Source: Vespa crabro
Taxonomy: Eukaryota; Arthropoda; Insecta; Hymenoptera; Vespidae
DNA: 64,000 bases
Reading direction: 5' to 3'
Assembly: GCF_910589235.1 (NCBI RefSeq)
Contig: NC_060967.1
Location: 5,061,938 to 5,125,937, forward strand
In this document: piece by piece, positions 34,744-51,112 of the stretch
Layout: each line of letters opens with the position of its first letter
How positions within the stretch are numbered: the first letter of the stretch is position 1
The notes under the pieces: model-generated
Told to the model about the DNA's origin: nothing
What the model saw: only the letters and a program-made list of their open reading frames with translations
Databases searched by the model: none
Position numbers and translations under genes: made by a program

Positions 34744-37245
34744 ATAACAGTCATAATAACGATAATAAAACAAAAATAATTACGATATTAATAATGTCAA
34801 TTTTAACGATAATGATAATAATAGCACCGGTAATAATAACGATGATAATGACATTAACAATAACAATAAAGATAAGAATAATAATATAGATAAAAATAAC
34901 GACATTAATAGCGATAATAATAATGATAATATTAATAATAATGGCGAAAAAAATATCGGTGATAATAATAGTAATAATAATGAGAATAATAACGATAATA
35001 ATTACGGAAATATAAACATTCATAATATCGGTATTAGTAACTCATTTTTATGGTAAAAATAACAATATCAATAACGATAAAAATAATCATTAAAATCATA
35101 ATAATATTCATAATAATCAAATAATCATTTTAATAATCATTATAATCCTTTTAAAAATCATAATAATCAAAATTATCGTAATAACATATAATTATGATAA
35201 TAATCATAATGATGTTCCTACTTATAATAATATTTACTATAATACTAATAATAATAATCATAATAATCATAATAGTTTTCATAATAAATATAATATAAAT
35301 TTTTATAATCATAAAAATTAGGATAATAATCGTATTAATAATAATAATAAAAATAATAATTATAATAATAATCATAATAATTACAATAATCATAATTATC
35401 ATAATTAATATGACATTCATATTAATATTAATAAGAATAATAATAATCATAATAAATATAATAATACTAATAATACTCATGATAATCATAATCTTAATCA
35501 CAATTCTCATTATTAGAATCACAATGATTTTATTCAGCGTAATAATGCTGTTAATAATCATAGTAATAATCTATTTATCATATTAATCATAGTAATATTC
35601 AAATATTTATTGCAAGCAAAATAGTAATCATGCTAACAATCATAAGAAATATAATAAAAATCATAATAATCATAATAATCATAATAATAATGAACATAAT
35701 CATAATAATAATAATCATAATAATATTCAAATTATTCATAATAATCCTAATAATAATCATAATAATTAAAATAATTACAATAGTATTTATATTAATCGTA
35801 ATCATATTCATAAATAAAATAATAATATTCATAATGATTTTAATAATTGTAATAAATCTGATAATTATTGAAATAATAATCATAATCGAAATCATAATAA
35901 CAATATTATTAATAATATAATCATAATAAATATATTTATAATAATTATAAAAATAATAATCATAATACATATAGTAATAGTAAGAATAATCATTATGTGC
36001 AAAATAAAACTAATAATTATCATATGACCATAATAATATTTATAATAATAGTAATTATCATGATAATCATAATAATAATCATTAAAAATAAATTGTCTAT
36101 AATAATGCACATAAGAATAATAATTCTCCTAAAAATTATAATAATCACAATAAAATTAATAATTACAACTAAAGAACTATAAATATTATAATATTTTTTA
36201 TAAAAACCATAATAATCATAATAATCAAAGTAATAATCATAAAAATATTGATATTAATAATAATCTGAATAATAACAATAACCATGGTAATAATCATAAT
36301 AATCATGCTAATGTTGAAAAAAAATCATAATTATAGCCATGAAAAGTAAAATAACCGTAATAAACTCAATAAGAATAGTAATAGCCATATTAATTTTAAT
36401 AATAAACATAATATCCTTAATAAATATAATAATAATCATTATAATTATAAAAATAATCATAATAGACATAATAATAATTTTAATATCTATAATAATCATA
36501 ATAATATTCATAATAACCATAGAAATCCTAATAATCATATTAATAATCTTAATAACTATAATATTCATAATTATATTAATAATCTTAAAAATCATAATAT
36601 TGTTCAAAGAAATAATAGTAATAATCCTAAGGAACATAATATTTACCATAATAATAATAATAATCGCTATAAATATAATAAAAATCATAATAATCATATT
36701 AATAAGCATGAAAACAATAATCATAATACTAATCGCAATAAAGATAATAGATGCAAAAACCATAATAATTTTAATAATAATCTTAATACACTTAATAATC
36801 ATAATAATAACCATTTAAACACAATTGTAATATTAAAAATAATAATTACAATCATAATCTTAATTATAAGCATAATAATCGTAACAAATATAATAATCAT
36901 AATAACCATATTAACAATAAAGGTAGACATACTAATAATCACATTAACAATAATATTTATAATATTAGTCATGCTAACCAAGATATTAATCATAATAATA
37001 ATTATAATAATCATAATAATCATAATGATCATAATAATGATCACAATAATGATAATAATCATAATAATAATAATTATTATAATAAATATAATACGAATAA
37101 TAAACTTAAGAAGAATAATCATAGCCACAATTATTATAATATTCACATTAATAATCATAATAATCATAATAATAACCGTAATTACCAAAATAATAATCAT
37201 AATAATCATAATAATGAATATATGAACCATAATAATCATAATATG
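34744..37245 (-). repeat. ATN array (right arm partner of 12,240-15,270)
   Basis: CGTTATT-type complement up to about 35,090, then CATAATAAT-type to the satellite junction at 37,245. It lacks the 530 bp corresponding to 12,481-13,010. Confidence 0.94.
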
Positions 37246-40200
37246 GGACTGTCGCATTTAGAAATTCGCCGACGAGACGTACGAAAGTCATGCGAGTGCC
37301 TGTTGAAACAATGCGGCTGTCGAACTTCGAAATATTTCGACTAGACAAGGGAAGGATATGCGAATAACTTATGAACAAAAGCGACTGTCGGACTTCGAAA
37401 TATTCCTAACATTCCAGGAATAGTTATGCGAGTGCCTCTCGGAACAATTCGACTGAAAGATTTAGAATTATCAGGACTATTCGAAGGAAAGTTATGCGAG
37501 TGAATCTCGAAACAATGCGACAGTCGTATCTATAAATATTCCGATTAGTCGAGGGAAAGTAATGCGAGTGAATAGTGAACCAATGTCACTGTCGGACTTG
37601 GAAATATTCAAACTAGCCGATTAAAAGTTATGCGAGTGCCGCTCGAACCAACGTCAATTTCGGGCCTAGAAATATTCCAGCTAGTCGTGGGAAAGTTACG
37701 AGTGACTTGCGAAAAATTGCGACTGTCAGACTTTGAAGTTTTCAGACTAGCCGAGGGAAAATTATCCGAGTACTTTTCGATCCAATGAGACTGTCGGACC
37801 TATGAGTATCGCGACAAGTAGAGAGGAAGTTTTGAGAGTAACTTGTGAACTAATGCAATCTTCGGAATTAGACATATTACTTCTAGTCGAGGTAATGTTA
37901 TGCGAGTGACTTGTGAACGAAAGCGTTTGTCGGATTTGGAAATATTACGACTAGTCGAGTGAAAATTATGAGGGTGCCTCTCGAATCAATGCGACTGTCG
38001 GAAATAGAAGTATTCATACTCGTTCTGGGAAGTTATGAGATTACCTTTTATATTAATGCATCTGACAGACTCATAAATATCCAAACTAGTCGTGGTAAAA
38101 TTATGCGAATGCATCTAGAACCATTGCGACTGTAAGAAATAGAAAGTTTTCGAAAGATGAGAGAATGTTATGAGAGTGCCTCTCATACCAGTGTGACTTA
38201 CGGACTTGGAATTATACAGACTATTCAAAAGAAAGTTATACTAGTGCTTCTCGAACCAATGCGACAGTCGGACTTCGAAATATTCCTAATAGTAGGGTAA
38301 AGTTATGCGATTTCTTCTCGAAAGGACACGACTGTTGGAATTAAAAAATTCCGACTAGTCGAGGGAAATTTATGCGACTCTCTTGTGAACCAAATTAAAT
38401 GTCAGTTTTGATAATATTCCGAAATGAGGTAGGATAGTTATACGAGTACCTTTCGATCCAATGCAACTGTCGGACCTAAAAATACTCAGACTAATCTAGG
38501 GAATATTATAAGAGTGCCTCCCGTTCCCCTGAGACTGTCAGACTTAGAAATATTCCGAATAATTGTGGAATAGTGATGCCAATGCATCACGAATCATTGG
38601 GACTGTCGGACTTGAAAATATTGCAACTAGACGAGGGAAAGTAATGCCAGGGCATCTCGAACATATGCGACTATAGGATTTGGAAATATTCCGACTAGTC
38701 TAGCGAAAGATATACGAGTGATACACGAACCAATGCCACTTTCGAACATGAAAATGTTCCGACTAGAAGAGGGATAATTATACGAGATACTCTCGAACGA
38801 ATACAACTGTTGGAATAAAAAATATTGCCACTTGTAGAGGGAAAGTTATAAGAGTGTCTCTCGAACTAATGTGACTATCGGATTTGGAAATTTACCCACT
38901 TGTCGACGGATACTTATAAGTGTGCCTCTCGAAGCAATGCGACAGTCGAACCAAGACTCTTTCCCAATAGTCATGGAAAAATGCTGATAATGCCCTTCAA
39001 ACAAATGCGACTTTCCGACTTGGAAATATTTCGTCTAGTCAAGAAAAAATTATGAGAGTTCCTCACGCACAATTGCATCTGACGGGCTTGGAAATATTCC
39101 AATTAGGCGAGAGAAAGATACACGAGTGCTTCTTGGAACAATGCAACTGTCGAACTTAGAAATATTCCATCTAGTCGAGATAATGTCATGAGAGACAAAC
39201 TCGAACCAGTGCAACTGTTGGACTTGGAAATATTCCAATTACTCGAGGGATATTTATACGTGTTCCCCTCGAACGAATGCGACTGTCGAATACAGAAATA
39301 AAAATCCGAATAATCAAGAAAAAATATGAGAGTGCCACTCGATCCTATACGACTTTCGGGCTTGGTAGTATTCCGACTAATCGAAGGTAAATTTTGCGAA
39401 TCCCAGTCGACCTTATGCCACTTGCGTACCTAGAAACATTAGGACTAGTTGACGGAAAGTTATGAGAATACATCTCGCATCATTGCGCCTTTCGATCTTA
39501 AAATTGTAGCGACTAGACGAAGGAAGTTTAGCAAGTTCCTCTTGAGCGGATGTGACTGTAGTTATAAGAAATATTCTTACTAGTCGAGGGAAAGTAATGA
39601 GAGTACACCTCGAACCAGTAAGACTGTCCAACATACATACATTCCGACAGGTCGAGAGAATGTTATGAAGGTGTCACTCGAACAAATGCTACCGTCGGAA
39701 CTAAATATATTCAGACAAGTCGAGGGAATATTATGAGAGTGCCTTTCGTACCATTGACACTGACGGACTTATAATTGTTGTGTCTATTCGTCGAAAGGTA
39801 TGCGAGTTCCACTCGCACCTATGCATCTTTTGAATATGGAAATATTCTGACTAGACGTGAGAAAGTTATGCGAGAGACAATCGTACCAATGCGTCTGTGG
39901 AACTCAGAATTAAACCCACTAGTTGGGAAAAGTTATGCGAGTGATTCTAGCACATATGAGACAGACGGACTTGGACATTTTCGAAATAGTCTGGGATATT
40001 TTTGCCAGTGCCTCTCGAACAAATGCTTCTGTCGTACTAGAAAATATTCCGACTTATGGAGGGAAAATTATGAGTGTGTCTTTAAAACAATGCTGCTGTC
40101 GGACTTGAAAATACTCCGACTTGTCAAAGGAAAGCTATGAGTGTGTCTCTCGAACCAATGCGAATGATGGACTAGGAAATATTCCGTCTATTCAAGGGAA

Positions 40201-43200
40201 ACATATGCGGTGGCCACTCGAACCAAAACGACTGGCGAACTTGGGACCATTCCGATTAGTCGAAGGAAAGTTTTGACAGTGACTTGTGAACCAAATCGAC
40301 TGTCGGTATTGGAAATGTTTCGATCAGTCGAGGGAATGATATGCGGCTGCATCACAAACCAATGCCGCTATAGTACTTGGAAATATTCAGACTTGTCTGG
40401 GAGAGTTAGGCGTGTGACTAATAAACAAATGTGACTATCGGGCTCAGAAATATTCCGAGCAGTTGAGGGAAATTTATGCGAGTGCCTCTCGAACAAATAC
40501 AGCTGCCGGACTTAGACGAATTCGGACTAGTCGAGGGAAAGTTATGAGAGTAGTTTTTGAACCAATGCGACTGTCGGACTAGGAAATATTACGGCTAGTC
40601 AATGGAATGTTATGTTAGTGCCTCTCGAACCAATGCGGCTGGGAGTCTTGGAAACATTCCGCCCTAAAGGGGAAAGTTACGTGAGGGACTTATGCAGCAT
40701 TGCGACAATAGGGCTTGGAAATATTTTTTCTCGTCGAAGAACAGTTATGCGAGTGCCTGTCAAAACATTACGACTGTCGGAATTAGAAATATTAAGACTA
40801 GTCAAGTAACACTTATGCAACTGCCACGCGAACCAAAGAGACTGGCGCAATTGTAAACTTTCCGAATATTTGAAGGAAAGTTATGAGAGTGACTTGTGAA
40901 CCAGAGCGACTGTATGTAAAGGGAATATTCCCAGTGGTCTAGAGAATGTTATCGAGTGCCTCCCGTACCAATGCGGATGTCGGTCTTGGAATCATTCCGA
41001 CAAGTCGAGGGAATGTTATGACAGTAACATTTGAACCAATGTGACTGTCGGGCTCGGAAATATTACGACGACTCAATGCAAACTTATGCGACAGCCACCA
41101 AACCAAAACGACAGGCAAACTTGTATCCATTCCAACTAATCAAGGGAAAGTTTTAAGTGCGACTTGTGTATCAAAGCGACTGTCAGAATTGGAAATATCC
41201 TGACTATTCGAGGGATGGTTATACGTGTATCTCGTAAAATGCGTCTGTCGGGCATGGAAGAATTTTGCCTAGTCGAGTGAAATTTACGCGAGTGCCTCCC
41301 AAACCAATGCTGCTGTAGGCTTTGAAAATATTCCCACTAAAGGAGAGAAACTTATACTAGTGCCACTCGAACCACAGCGAATATCTTACTTGGAACTAAT
41401 CAGAGTTGTCGAAGGATTGTTATGCGAGCTATATTAGAACTCAAGCGGTGGCCGGACTTGGTAATATCCCGACTAGCCGTGGGAAATTTGTGCGAGTTAT
41501 TCTCGAACCAAAGGAGCTGTAGGACTTGAAGAAATTACTAATAGTCAGAGGATAGTCATGCGTGTGATACTAGAGCTAATTCCACAATCGGACCAGGAAG
41601 TAGTGCAAATAGTAGGGGATAAGATATTCAAGTGACTCTAGAACCAATGCAACGGTTGGACTTGAAAATATACCAACTACTCGAAAGAAACTTATGCGAG
41701 TAACTTTTGAACAATAGCGGCTGTAGGGCTAGGAAATATTTCGACTAGTCGGGAAACATAGAGCGAGTATCTTATCAACCAATCCGACTATCGTGATTGG
41801 AAATATTCCGGCTAGTCAAGGGAAATTTAAGCGAGTGCTTCTCGAATCAAAGCGGATGTCGGACTTGGAACTTTTCCAACTAGCCGAAGGAAAGTTATGC
41901 GAGTAAATCTAGAACTAATGCGACGGTCGGATATGAAAATATTCCGAATAGACATGGGAAAGTTATGCGAGTGCCTATCAAACCAATGCGTCTGTCGGAC
42001 ATAGATATATTCCAACTTGTCGAGGGAGAGTTATGCAAGTAAATTGTGAACCAAAGGAACTGTCAAGCTTGGAAATAGTACAATTAGTCGAGGGAATGTT
42101 ACACAAGTTCCTCTCGAATAAATGAGGCTGATGGAAATGGAAATATTCTGACAAGTCTTGGGAAACTTATGCAAGAGGAAATTGAACCAATGAGTCTGTC
42201 GAACTTGGCAATAATACGACTAATCGGGAAAAGTTATGAGATTGCCTCTCGAGCAAATATCGCTATCGTCCTTGGAATGATTTCGAAGAGTTGGGGTAAG
42301 TTATGCGTGTTATTTTGGAACTAATTGTACGGTCGGACAATAAAATATCCCGATTAATCCACGCAAATATATGCGATTAACTTGTGAACCAATGCAACTG
42401 TCGGGCTTGGAAATATTCCGTCTAGGCGAGGGAAAGCTTTGCCTCTCGAGCAAAGGCGACTGTTGAACTTGGAAATAATTTGACTAGTCGTGGGAAGTTA
42501 AGCGAGTGACTAGTAAACCAAAGCGAAAGTTGTCGGCGAAAGTTATGCAAGGGCCACTCGAACCAATGCAACTGTCGGCCTTGGAAAATTTCAGACAATT
42601 CGAGGAATAGTTGTGTGGGTGTCTCTCAAACCAATGTAGTTGTTGGACTTGGAAATATTCCGACTAGTGGATAGAAACATATGCGAGTACCAAAGAACCA
42701 ATGTGAATGTCACACTAGGAAATACTTCGACTAGTCGAGGGAATGTTATGCGAGTTATACTGGGACTAATGCGATGGTCGGATATGGAAATATTCCGATT
42801 AGTCGGGAGAAATTTATGCGTGCAATTTGTACCAAAGCAAATATCGCACTTGAAATCATTACGACTAGTCAAGAGAAAGTTGTGAGAGTGAATTGTGAAC
42901 CAAAGCGTTTGTTGGAATTGAAGATATTCCGACTAGTCGAGGGAAAGTTATGCGAGTGACTATAGCACCAATGCAACATTCGTACTTGGAAATATCCAGA
43001 GAAGTTGATGGCATTTACGCGAGTGACAATTAATCCAATGCAACTATCAGAGTCAAGGGAAACTTATGCGACTGCCACTCGAAGCATAGCGACTGGCGGA
43101 CTTGGATCCGTTGCGACTAGTCGAGGCAAAATTATTAGAGTGACTTGTGTACCAAAGGGACTGTCGCAATTATAGATATACCGACTAGTCTAGGGATGGT

Positions 43201-46200
43201 TATGCGAGTATCTTGTAAACCAAAGCATCTGTCGGGCTTGGAAATATTCTGATCGGTCGAGTGAAAATTATGCGGGTTCCTATCAAACCAATGCGTTTGT
43301 AGGAAATAGAAATATTCCGAATAGTAGAGAGAAATATGTGCGAGTGCCACTCCAAACAAAGCAAATATCGGACTTGGGATTATTCCGACCAGTCGAGGAA
43401 ATACTATGCGAGTTATAGTGGAACCATTAAGGCGGTCAGACTTGGAAATACACCGATTAGTCGGGGGAATGATATGCGAGTGCCACTCGATACATTAAGT
43501 CTATGTGACTAGGAAATATGCCGACTAGTCGAGGGAAAGTAATACGAATGAATCTCGACCCAATGCAACTGTCGGACGTGGAAATAAATCGAATAGACGA
43601 GGAATAGTTATGCGTGTGCCTCTCGAATCAATATGTCTGTCGGACTTGGAATACTCCGACTAGACAAGGTAATGTTTTGCAAGTGCCTCTCGAAACAATG
43701 TTACTATCAGTCCTGGAAATATTCATCGGGAGATATTAATCGAGGGAATGATGTGATTGTGGCTCCCGAACCAATGCGACTTTTCTACTTGGAAACATTC
43801 CGACTAGTCAAAGGAATTTTGTTCACGTACCTTTCGAACCAGTGCGTTTTTCGGACTTGAAATTTTTACGAATAATCGAGGGAGAGTTGTACGAGTGCCT
43901 CTCAGAACAATGCGATAGTCAGAACTAGAAATATTACCACTAGTCGACAGAAAGATGTGCAAGATTCTCGCCAAGCAATGAGACTGAATACCTAGATATA
44001 TTCCGCCTAGAGTAGGGAAAGTTGTGCGAGTACTTCTCGGACCACCGCGGCTATATTACTTAGAAATGCTCCTACTAGTTTAAGGAAAATTATTATAGGA
44101 CATCTCGAATGCGAAAGGCAGCCCTAGATATATTACTTCTAGTCCAGGGAAAGTTATGCGAGAACCTCTAGAAATATTACGACTGTCGGAATTGGAATTA
44201 TTCCGTCTATTCGAGAGAATGTTATTCTAGTGCTTTTAGAACCACTGCGACAGTCACATCATGAAATATTCCGTCTAGTCGAGAGGAAGAAATGCCAGTG
44301 TCTCTCTAATCAATGCAACTGTCAGAACTTGAAATTTCCCGACAAGTCCAGGAAAAGCGATTGCCTCACGAACCCATGTGATTGTTTGACTTCAAAAGAA
44401 TGCGACTACACGAGAGTATGTTATACGAGTGCTTCTCTAACCAGTGCTACTTTCGAACTTCGAAATATTTCGGATACTCGAGGGAATTTTGTGCTCGTTC
44501 CTCTTCGAACCACTGCGTCTTATGGATATGGAAATATTCCAGGTAGTCGTGGGAAAGTTGTGCGAGTGCGTCTCGATCCAATGCGACTGTCGAACTCCGA
44601 ACTTTCCAACTAGTCGAAGGAGATTTGTGCGTATGCTCTCACATTATGTCGACTAACAGATTTGGAAACTCTCCGCTTATTCGAAGGAAAGTTATGTGAA
44701 AGCCTCTCGATACAATACGAATGTCGGAATTAGCAATATACCGTCTAGTAGTGGGAAAGTTATACAAACGCCTCACTATCCAGTGCGTCATTCTGGAGTG
44801 AAATTTTTCGTCTAGTCGAGAGAATGCTGAACCCGTACCTCTCGAAACAGTGCGTATTTCGTGCTGGGAAAAAATCCATCTAATCAAGGCAAAGGTGTGC
44901 GAATGCCTTACTTCAATGCGACTGTCGGACTTCAAAACATTCGAACTAGTCAAGGGTAGTTATTCGAGTGCCTCCAACAACACTGCCTCTATCGTATTTA
45001 GATATATTCCAACTAGCCGAGGGAATGTTATGTATCTTCGTCTCGCACCAATGCGACTTTCGGAATTGGAAATATTCCGACTGGTCGAGGGAAATTTATG
45101 CGTGTGCATCTCGGACCCATGTGACTGTCATACTCGGAACATTTCGACTATTGGATGGAAAGTTGCGCAAGTGCCACTCCAACCAATGCGACTCTCAGAC
45201 TTGGAATCATTCCGACTAGTCGAGCGAAAGATATGCGTGTGCTGTTCGAACCAATGCGACTGTCGGACCTAGAAATACTCCGACTAGTCGAGGGAAAGCT
45301 ATGAGATTATGTCACGCATCAGTGATACTGTCTGATTCGTTATTGTTCCTACTAGTCATAGGAAAAATATAAAAGTGTTTCCCAATAGAATGCGTCTGTC
45401 GAACCTAGATAAATTACCCCATGTCGAGGCAAAATTATGAGCTTTCCTCTCGAATCAATATAAATGACGGAGTTTGAAATCTTTCGACTAGTCGAAGGAT
45501 TGCTATAGGAATGCCTCTCGAACCAATAATACTGTCGGACTCATAACCTTACGACAAGTCGAATGAAATTTTTGCGAGTGCCTCACTAACCAATGCGACT
45601 GTCGAATTTGGATATATTCCGACTAGTTGTGAGAAAGTTATGGAAGTTCCTCTATAAACAATGCGACTGGCGTGCCTGGTAATATTCTGACCAGCCGAGG
45701 GAAAGATATGTGAGTAATATGTGAAACAATACGACTATCGGTCTTGGAAGCATTCCAACTAGTCGAGGGAATGTTACGCGAATGACTTGTAAACCAATGC
45801 GACTGTTGGACTTTTCAAATATTCGTATAGTCGAGAGAATGATATGTGAATGCCCCTCGAACCGATATCATTGTCGTACATATTAATTCTCCCCCTAGCC
45901 GAGGGAAAGCTATGTGAGTGGCAAGTGAACCAATGCGACTGTTGTTCTTGGAAAAATCGAGAATAAGTGCGGGAATGTTCAGGTGGTTCCTCTCTATCCA
46001 ATTCAAACGTTTCACCTAAATATAATTCATCTGGTTGAGGGGAAGATATCCGAATGACTTGTGAGCCAATGTGAATATGAGACATGGAAATATTCAGACT
46101 AGTCGAGGGAAAGTTGTGCGTGTGCCGCTGGCAACAATTCGAATGTCAGACCTAGAAATATTCCGACTATTCGTGAGAATGTTATACGAGTGCCTCTCGA

Positions 46201-47800
46201 ACCATTGCTTCGGTCGGATCTAGAAATATTCCACCTAGTCGAGGGAAGGTCATGAGAGTAACAAGTAATTCCTCTATGGGTCTTGGAAATATTTTATAGA
46301 GACGAGAAAAAATTATACGGGTGCCACTCAAATCAATGCGACTGTCGGACATAGAAACAATCCGATTATTCGAGGGAAGTTATGCGAGTGACTATCTACC
46401 CAAAGCGGATGTGTTAGAAACATTACCTAGTCGGGTAAAAGATATGCGTGTGTCTCTCGGCTGTCTGATTTGGAAATATTCGGTATAGTCGAAGGAAATT
46501 TATGTTAGTTACACTAGTAACTATGCGATTGCTGGACTTGAAAATATCCCGCTTATTAGAATGAAAGTTATGCGAGTGTCACTCGAAACAATGCTGCTAT
46601 CGGACTTTGAAATGATTAATAAAGAGAGAGCTATGCGATTGAATTTTGATTCAATGCGACCGTCGTGCTTGAACATATACCGAATATTCAAGGAGAATTT
46701 ATGCGAATGCCTCCAAAACCAATGCGGCGACCGGATTTGGAAACATTCCAAAAGGTTCGGGAAAATTATGTTAGTGACTCGCGAAAAAAGCGGCTGTCGG
46801 GCTTGGAAATATTCCTCCGAATCGAGGAAAAGTTACGAGAGTGCCTCTCGAAACAATGTGGCTGTTGGAATTTGAAATAATCCGACTTGTCGAGGGAAAG
46901 TTTTGCGAGTGACACACGAACCAATGCGACTGCCGGACTTGAAATTATATCGCCTATACGAGGGAAAGTAATATGAGTGTCTTATGAACCAATGAGATAT
47001 TCGGACTTGGAATCATTCCGATTAGTCGACGGAAATATTTGCGTGTGCTCCTCGAACTAATGCGGCTGTCGGTCTTGGAATTATTTCGACAAGACTGGTG
47101 AAAGATATACTAGTGCCACTCGAAACAATTATACTGTCAGTCTTGGTAGTATTTCAACTAGACGAAGTATAGTTATGCAAGTGAAATGTGAACCAATGCA
47201 ACTGTCGGTCTTGGAAATATTCCGACTAGTAGTGAGAAAGTTATACGAGTTCCACTCGAAAAAATGCGACTATCGGACTTGGAAATATTCCAACTAATCG
47301 GGTGAAGTTAGGAGAGTGCCACTCGAAACAAATTAACTGTCGGCTTTGGAAATATCTCTACTAGTCGAAATATAGGTATGCGAGTGAATTGGGAAGCGAT
47401 GAGACTATCGTACTTGGAAATATTCCGACTAGTCATGTGATAGATATGCGAGTGCCACTCGGAAAAAATTGACTGTCGGTCTTGAAAATACTTCTACTAG
47501 TCGAAGTATAGATATGCGAGTGAATTGTGAAGCAATGAGAATTTTGTGCTACGAAATATTCAAACTAACCGGTAGGAATTTATGGGAGTGCTATTCGATC
47601 CAATGAGGCTGCTGTGCTTGGACATATTCCGACTTGACGAGGGTGAGTTACGCGAGTGACTCTAGAATCAATGCGGCTGTTGAATGGAGAAATATTCCGA
47701 CAAGCAAAAGGAAAATTATGAGAGTGCCCTCGGGCGTATGCGATTGTCAGATATAGAAATATTCCCACCAGTCGAGAGAAAGTTTTCAGAGTTGAGTGTG
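37246..47800 (-). repeat. 68-bp satellite array, reverse orientation (right arm)
   Basis: The same 68-bp monomer as 4,840-12,238 on the opposite strand (GGAAATATTCCGACTAGTCG then AGGGAAAGTTATGCGAGTGC), about 10.6 kb. Part of it (41,547-44,703) has no partner in the left arm. I see no inserted element. The short ORFs here are satellite artefacts. Confidence 0.95.
41547..44703 (-). repeat. Satellite segment unique to the right arm
   Basis: 3,157 bp, about 46.4 monomers, absent from the left arm, where an 11-nt filler stands at 7,936-7,946. It has the same monomer family and divergence as its flanks. It most likely shows the ancestral state that was deleted on the left. Confidence 0.8.
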
Positions 47801-47804
47801 AAAT

Positions 47805-50800
47805 AATGCTGTCATAATAAAATAACGTAATAAAGACATTAATAAAAATAACAATAATAATTATAGTGATAATAAGAACAATAATAATAACGATAATATG
47901 ATAACAATAGTAACAATAATAACAATAATAACGATTATAAGGATAATAACAGTATTAATAATAATATAAATAATAACGATAATAATAAAGATAATTTTAA
48001 TAGTAAATATTATAACGGCAATAATAACGAAATTACGGAAAAAAAGTATCATAAACATAATAAAGTTAATAACGATAATAATGATAATTGCAATAATAAC
48101 GTTAATAACGTTAATAATAACATTAATAAAAATAATAATAATTTGAATAATAATAACGATAATAACGATATCACTCATTATAACGAAATAAACGATAATA
48201 ATGATAATAAAGACAAAAATTACCATTATTGTTATAATAACGATAATTACGTTGATAACAAAACTAATAATGACAATAATATTAATAAAAACGACAATAA
48301 AGAAAGTAACTATAATGACGATAATTACGATAATAACGTTGAAACAATAATAATAACGATTATAATAATAGTAACGATTGCAACGACAATAATAACGATA
48401 AAATCGATTACAACTATTATCACGAAAATAACTATTATAACAATAATAACGTTAATTAAGGTAATAATAATATTCATAACAATAAGAAAGTCAACAACGA
48501 TAAAAACAATAATAGCGATAATAACTATAATAATGACAATAACGTAAGTAGCGATAATAACGATAAAATGATTATGACAATAATAACGATATTAACGTCA
48601 ACAAAGATAATTAGAACAATAATAACATATTAACGATAAATCGATAATGACGATAATAACGATAACAATGTTAATAACAATGAAAATGACGATAATAATA
48701 AAAAAAAACGATTATAAAGATAATAACTCTAATAACGGCAGTAATAAGAATAATAATAATAAGAAGAATTATGATAATAATAATGACGATAATAACAATG
48801 TTAATTATTATAACGATATTAACCATAATTGCGATAATAATGACCATAATAACAATAATAATGGTAATAAAGATGACGTTAATAACAAAAAAATAATCAA
48901 AATAATGATAATAATAAGGACAATAACGATAATAACATTAATAACTATAATAACGATAATTACGATAGTAAGGTTAAAACGATAATAATAACTATTATAA
49001 TAATAGTACCGATAATAACGACAATAATAACGATAGAATCGATAATAACGATCAAAACGACAATAACGTTAATAACTCTAATAAAATAATAACGTTAATA
49101 ACGTTAATAGCGTAAATAATAAAGATAATTTTAATAGTTACGATAATAACGACGAGAATAATGAAATTAACGAAAATAAGTATTATAACCATAATAAAGT
49201 TAATAACGATAATACTGATAATAGCAATAATAACGTCAATAATGTTAATAAAATAAGAATAAGTATAATTAAAATAATAATAGTTGAAGTAATAACGAAA
49301 ATAATCATAATAATAAAAACAATATGAATAATAACAATAATAATTATAATAATAATAACAATAATAACTATAATAACAATAATAAAGTTATTATTGGAAA
49401 TAATAATAATAATAAAAATAACAATATTAAATATAATACCGATAATCGCGGTCGTAGTGATCATAATATTAATAATAGCGATAGTATGTATAATAACGAT
49501 AATAACGATAACAAGGAAACAATGTTAATAACAATAGTATTTAAAATAATAATAATAATTCTAATAATAATAATAATACTAAAAGAAATAATAGCAATTA
49601 TAACGATAATAACTATAATAATAAAAATAATAATAATAACGATAATAACGATAATAACGATTATAATAAAAATAATAATAATCTACACAATAAAAATAAA
49701 TATAACATAAATAATGATAATAATAATATTAAAAATAATATCGATAATAACCATAATAACGTATATAAAGACAACAGCGTTAATAAAGATAATAACTGTA
49801 ATAACGATAATAACAATAATAATAACAATAATTTTATTGATAATAATAGTAATAACTTTATTAACGATAAACATTATTGTAATAGTAATAGTAACAAAAC
49901 AATAATAACAATAATAATAGTAATGGTAATAGTAATAATAAAAATAATAATAATGAAATAATAATAATACATATAATAACAACAGTTACATAAATAATAA
50001 TAATAGTATTAAAAATTAATATAATAAATATTATATAAGAAAAAAATTAAAACGATAATAAAGATAATAACGATGATAACCATAACACAGATTATAACGA
50101 TAATAATAATAATAATAATAAGGAAATTATTAAAATAGTAACAAAAATTATAATAATTATAATAATAAAACTAATAACTATAATAACAATTATAATTATA
50201 ATTATAATAATAATAATAATTGTAAAAATAATAGTGATCATAATTGCGATTTTAACAATAATCACGATAATAATAATAAAAACAATAATAGTGATAATAA
50301 CGATATTATCAGTAATAGCGGTAATGAAGATAATAATAACAAAGCAAATAATAACGTTAAAATCGGTAATAATTATAATAAAAACGATAATAATAATTAT
50401 TATAATAATAATAATAATAGTAATAACGATAATAATGATTATTATGAGAATAACGATAATAACGGTAACTGTAATGATAATGATAATAACGTTAATTACG
50501 TAAAGAAATAATGTTAATAACAGTAATACTAAGGATAATAATAAAAATGGTGATAATAATAATAATAACAATAATAATTATTAATATATTTACGATAATA
50601 ATCATAATAACTAGAATATTGAAATTATGATAATGACGATAAAATTGTAAATGGCGACAATAATAGCAATAATAACGTTTATAACGATAGCAACAGTAAT
50701 AAGCATAATAACGATAATAATGTTCATAAAGATGATCTTGACGATAATAATAGTAGTAACGAAAATATCCACAATAAAAGAGAAAATAACGATAATAACA

Positions 50801-50862
50801 TGTATAACGATTATAAGGATAATAACCATAATGAAGATAATAACGATAATAACGTTAAGACC
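47805..50862 (-). repeat. ATN array (right arm partner of 1,771-4,830)
   Basis: A-rich on +, AATAACGATAAT type, about 3.06 kb, ending at the R1-A' 3' terminus. Asn-, Ile- and Asp-rich ORFs in it are artefacts. Confidence 0.95.
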
Positions 50863-51112
50863 GATTTTTCTTGATGGTCTGAGAATGTCAATCTTTACAC
50901 ATTAACGCAGGGACCCTGCCAGCCAGAGGAACCATTCACCATTCGGGTCCCCCATAAGTCCCTGGACTGTCGGGCTCACCGTTGGAATAGGCACTACCGA
51001 CTAAACTTCTATCTAACAGAGTAGCATATTAAAACAATCCCGGCATCGACATGGGGCATTTCTTCGGGATGGCGCTAAAACATCAGGTCCTTTTACGGCA
51101 TTCTCCCTTGGG

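Noticed and set aside
44850..45272. Repeated peptides such as LEIFRLVEGNL or GNIPTSRGNV across the satellite
   Set aside because: The 68-bp unit shifts frame every monomer and the consensus has a TAG in one phase. The ORFs are short and random in number; they are satellite read in three frames.
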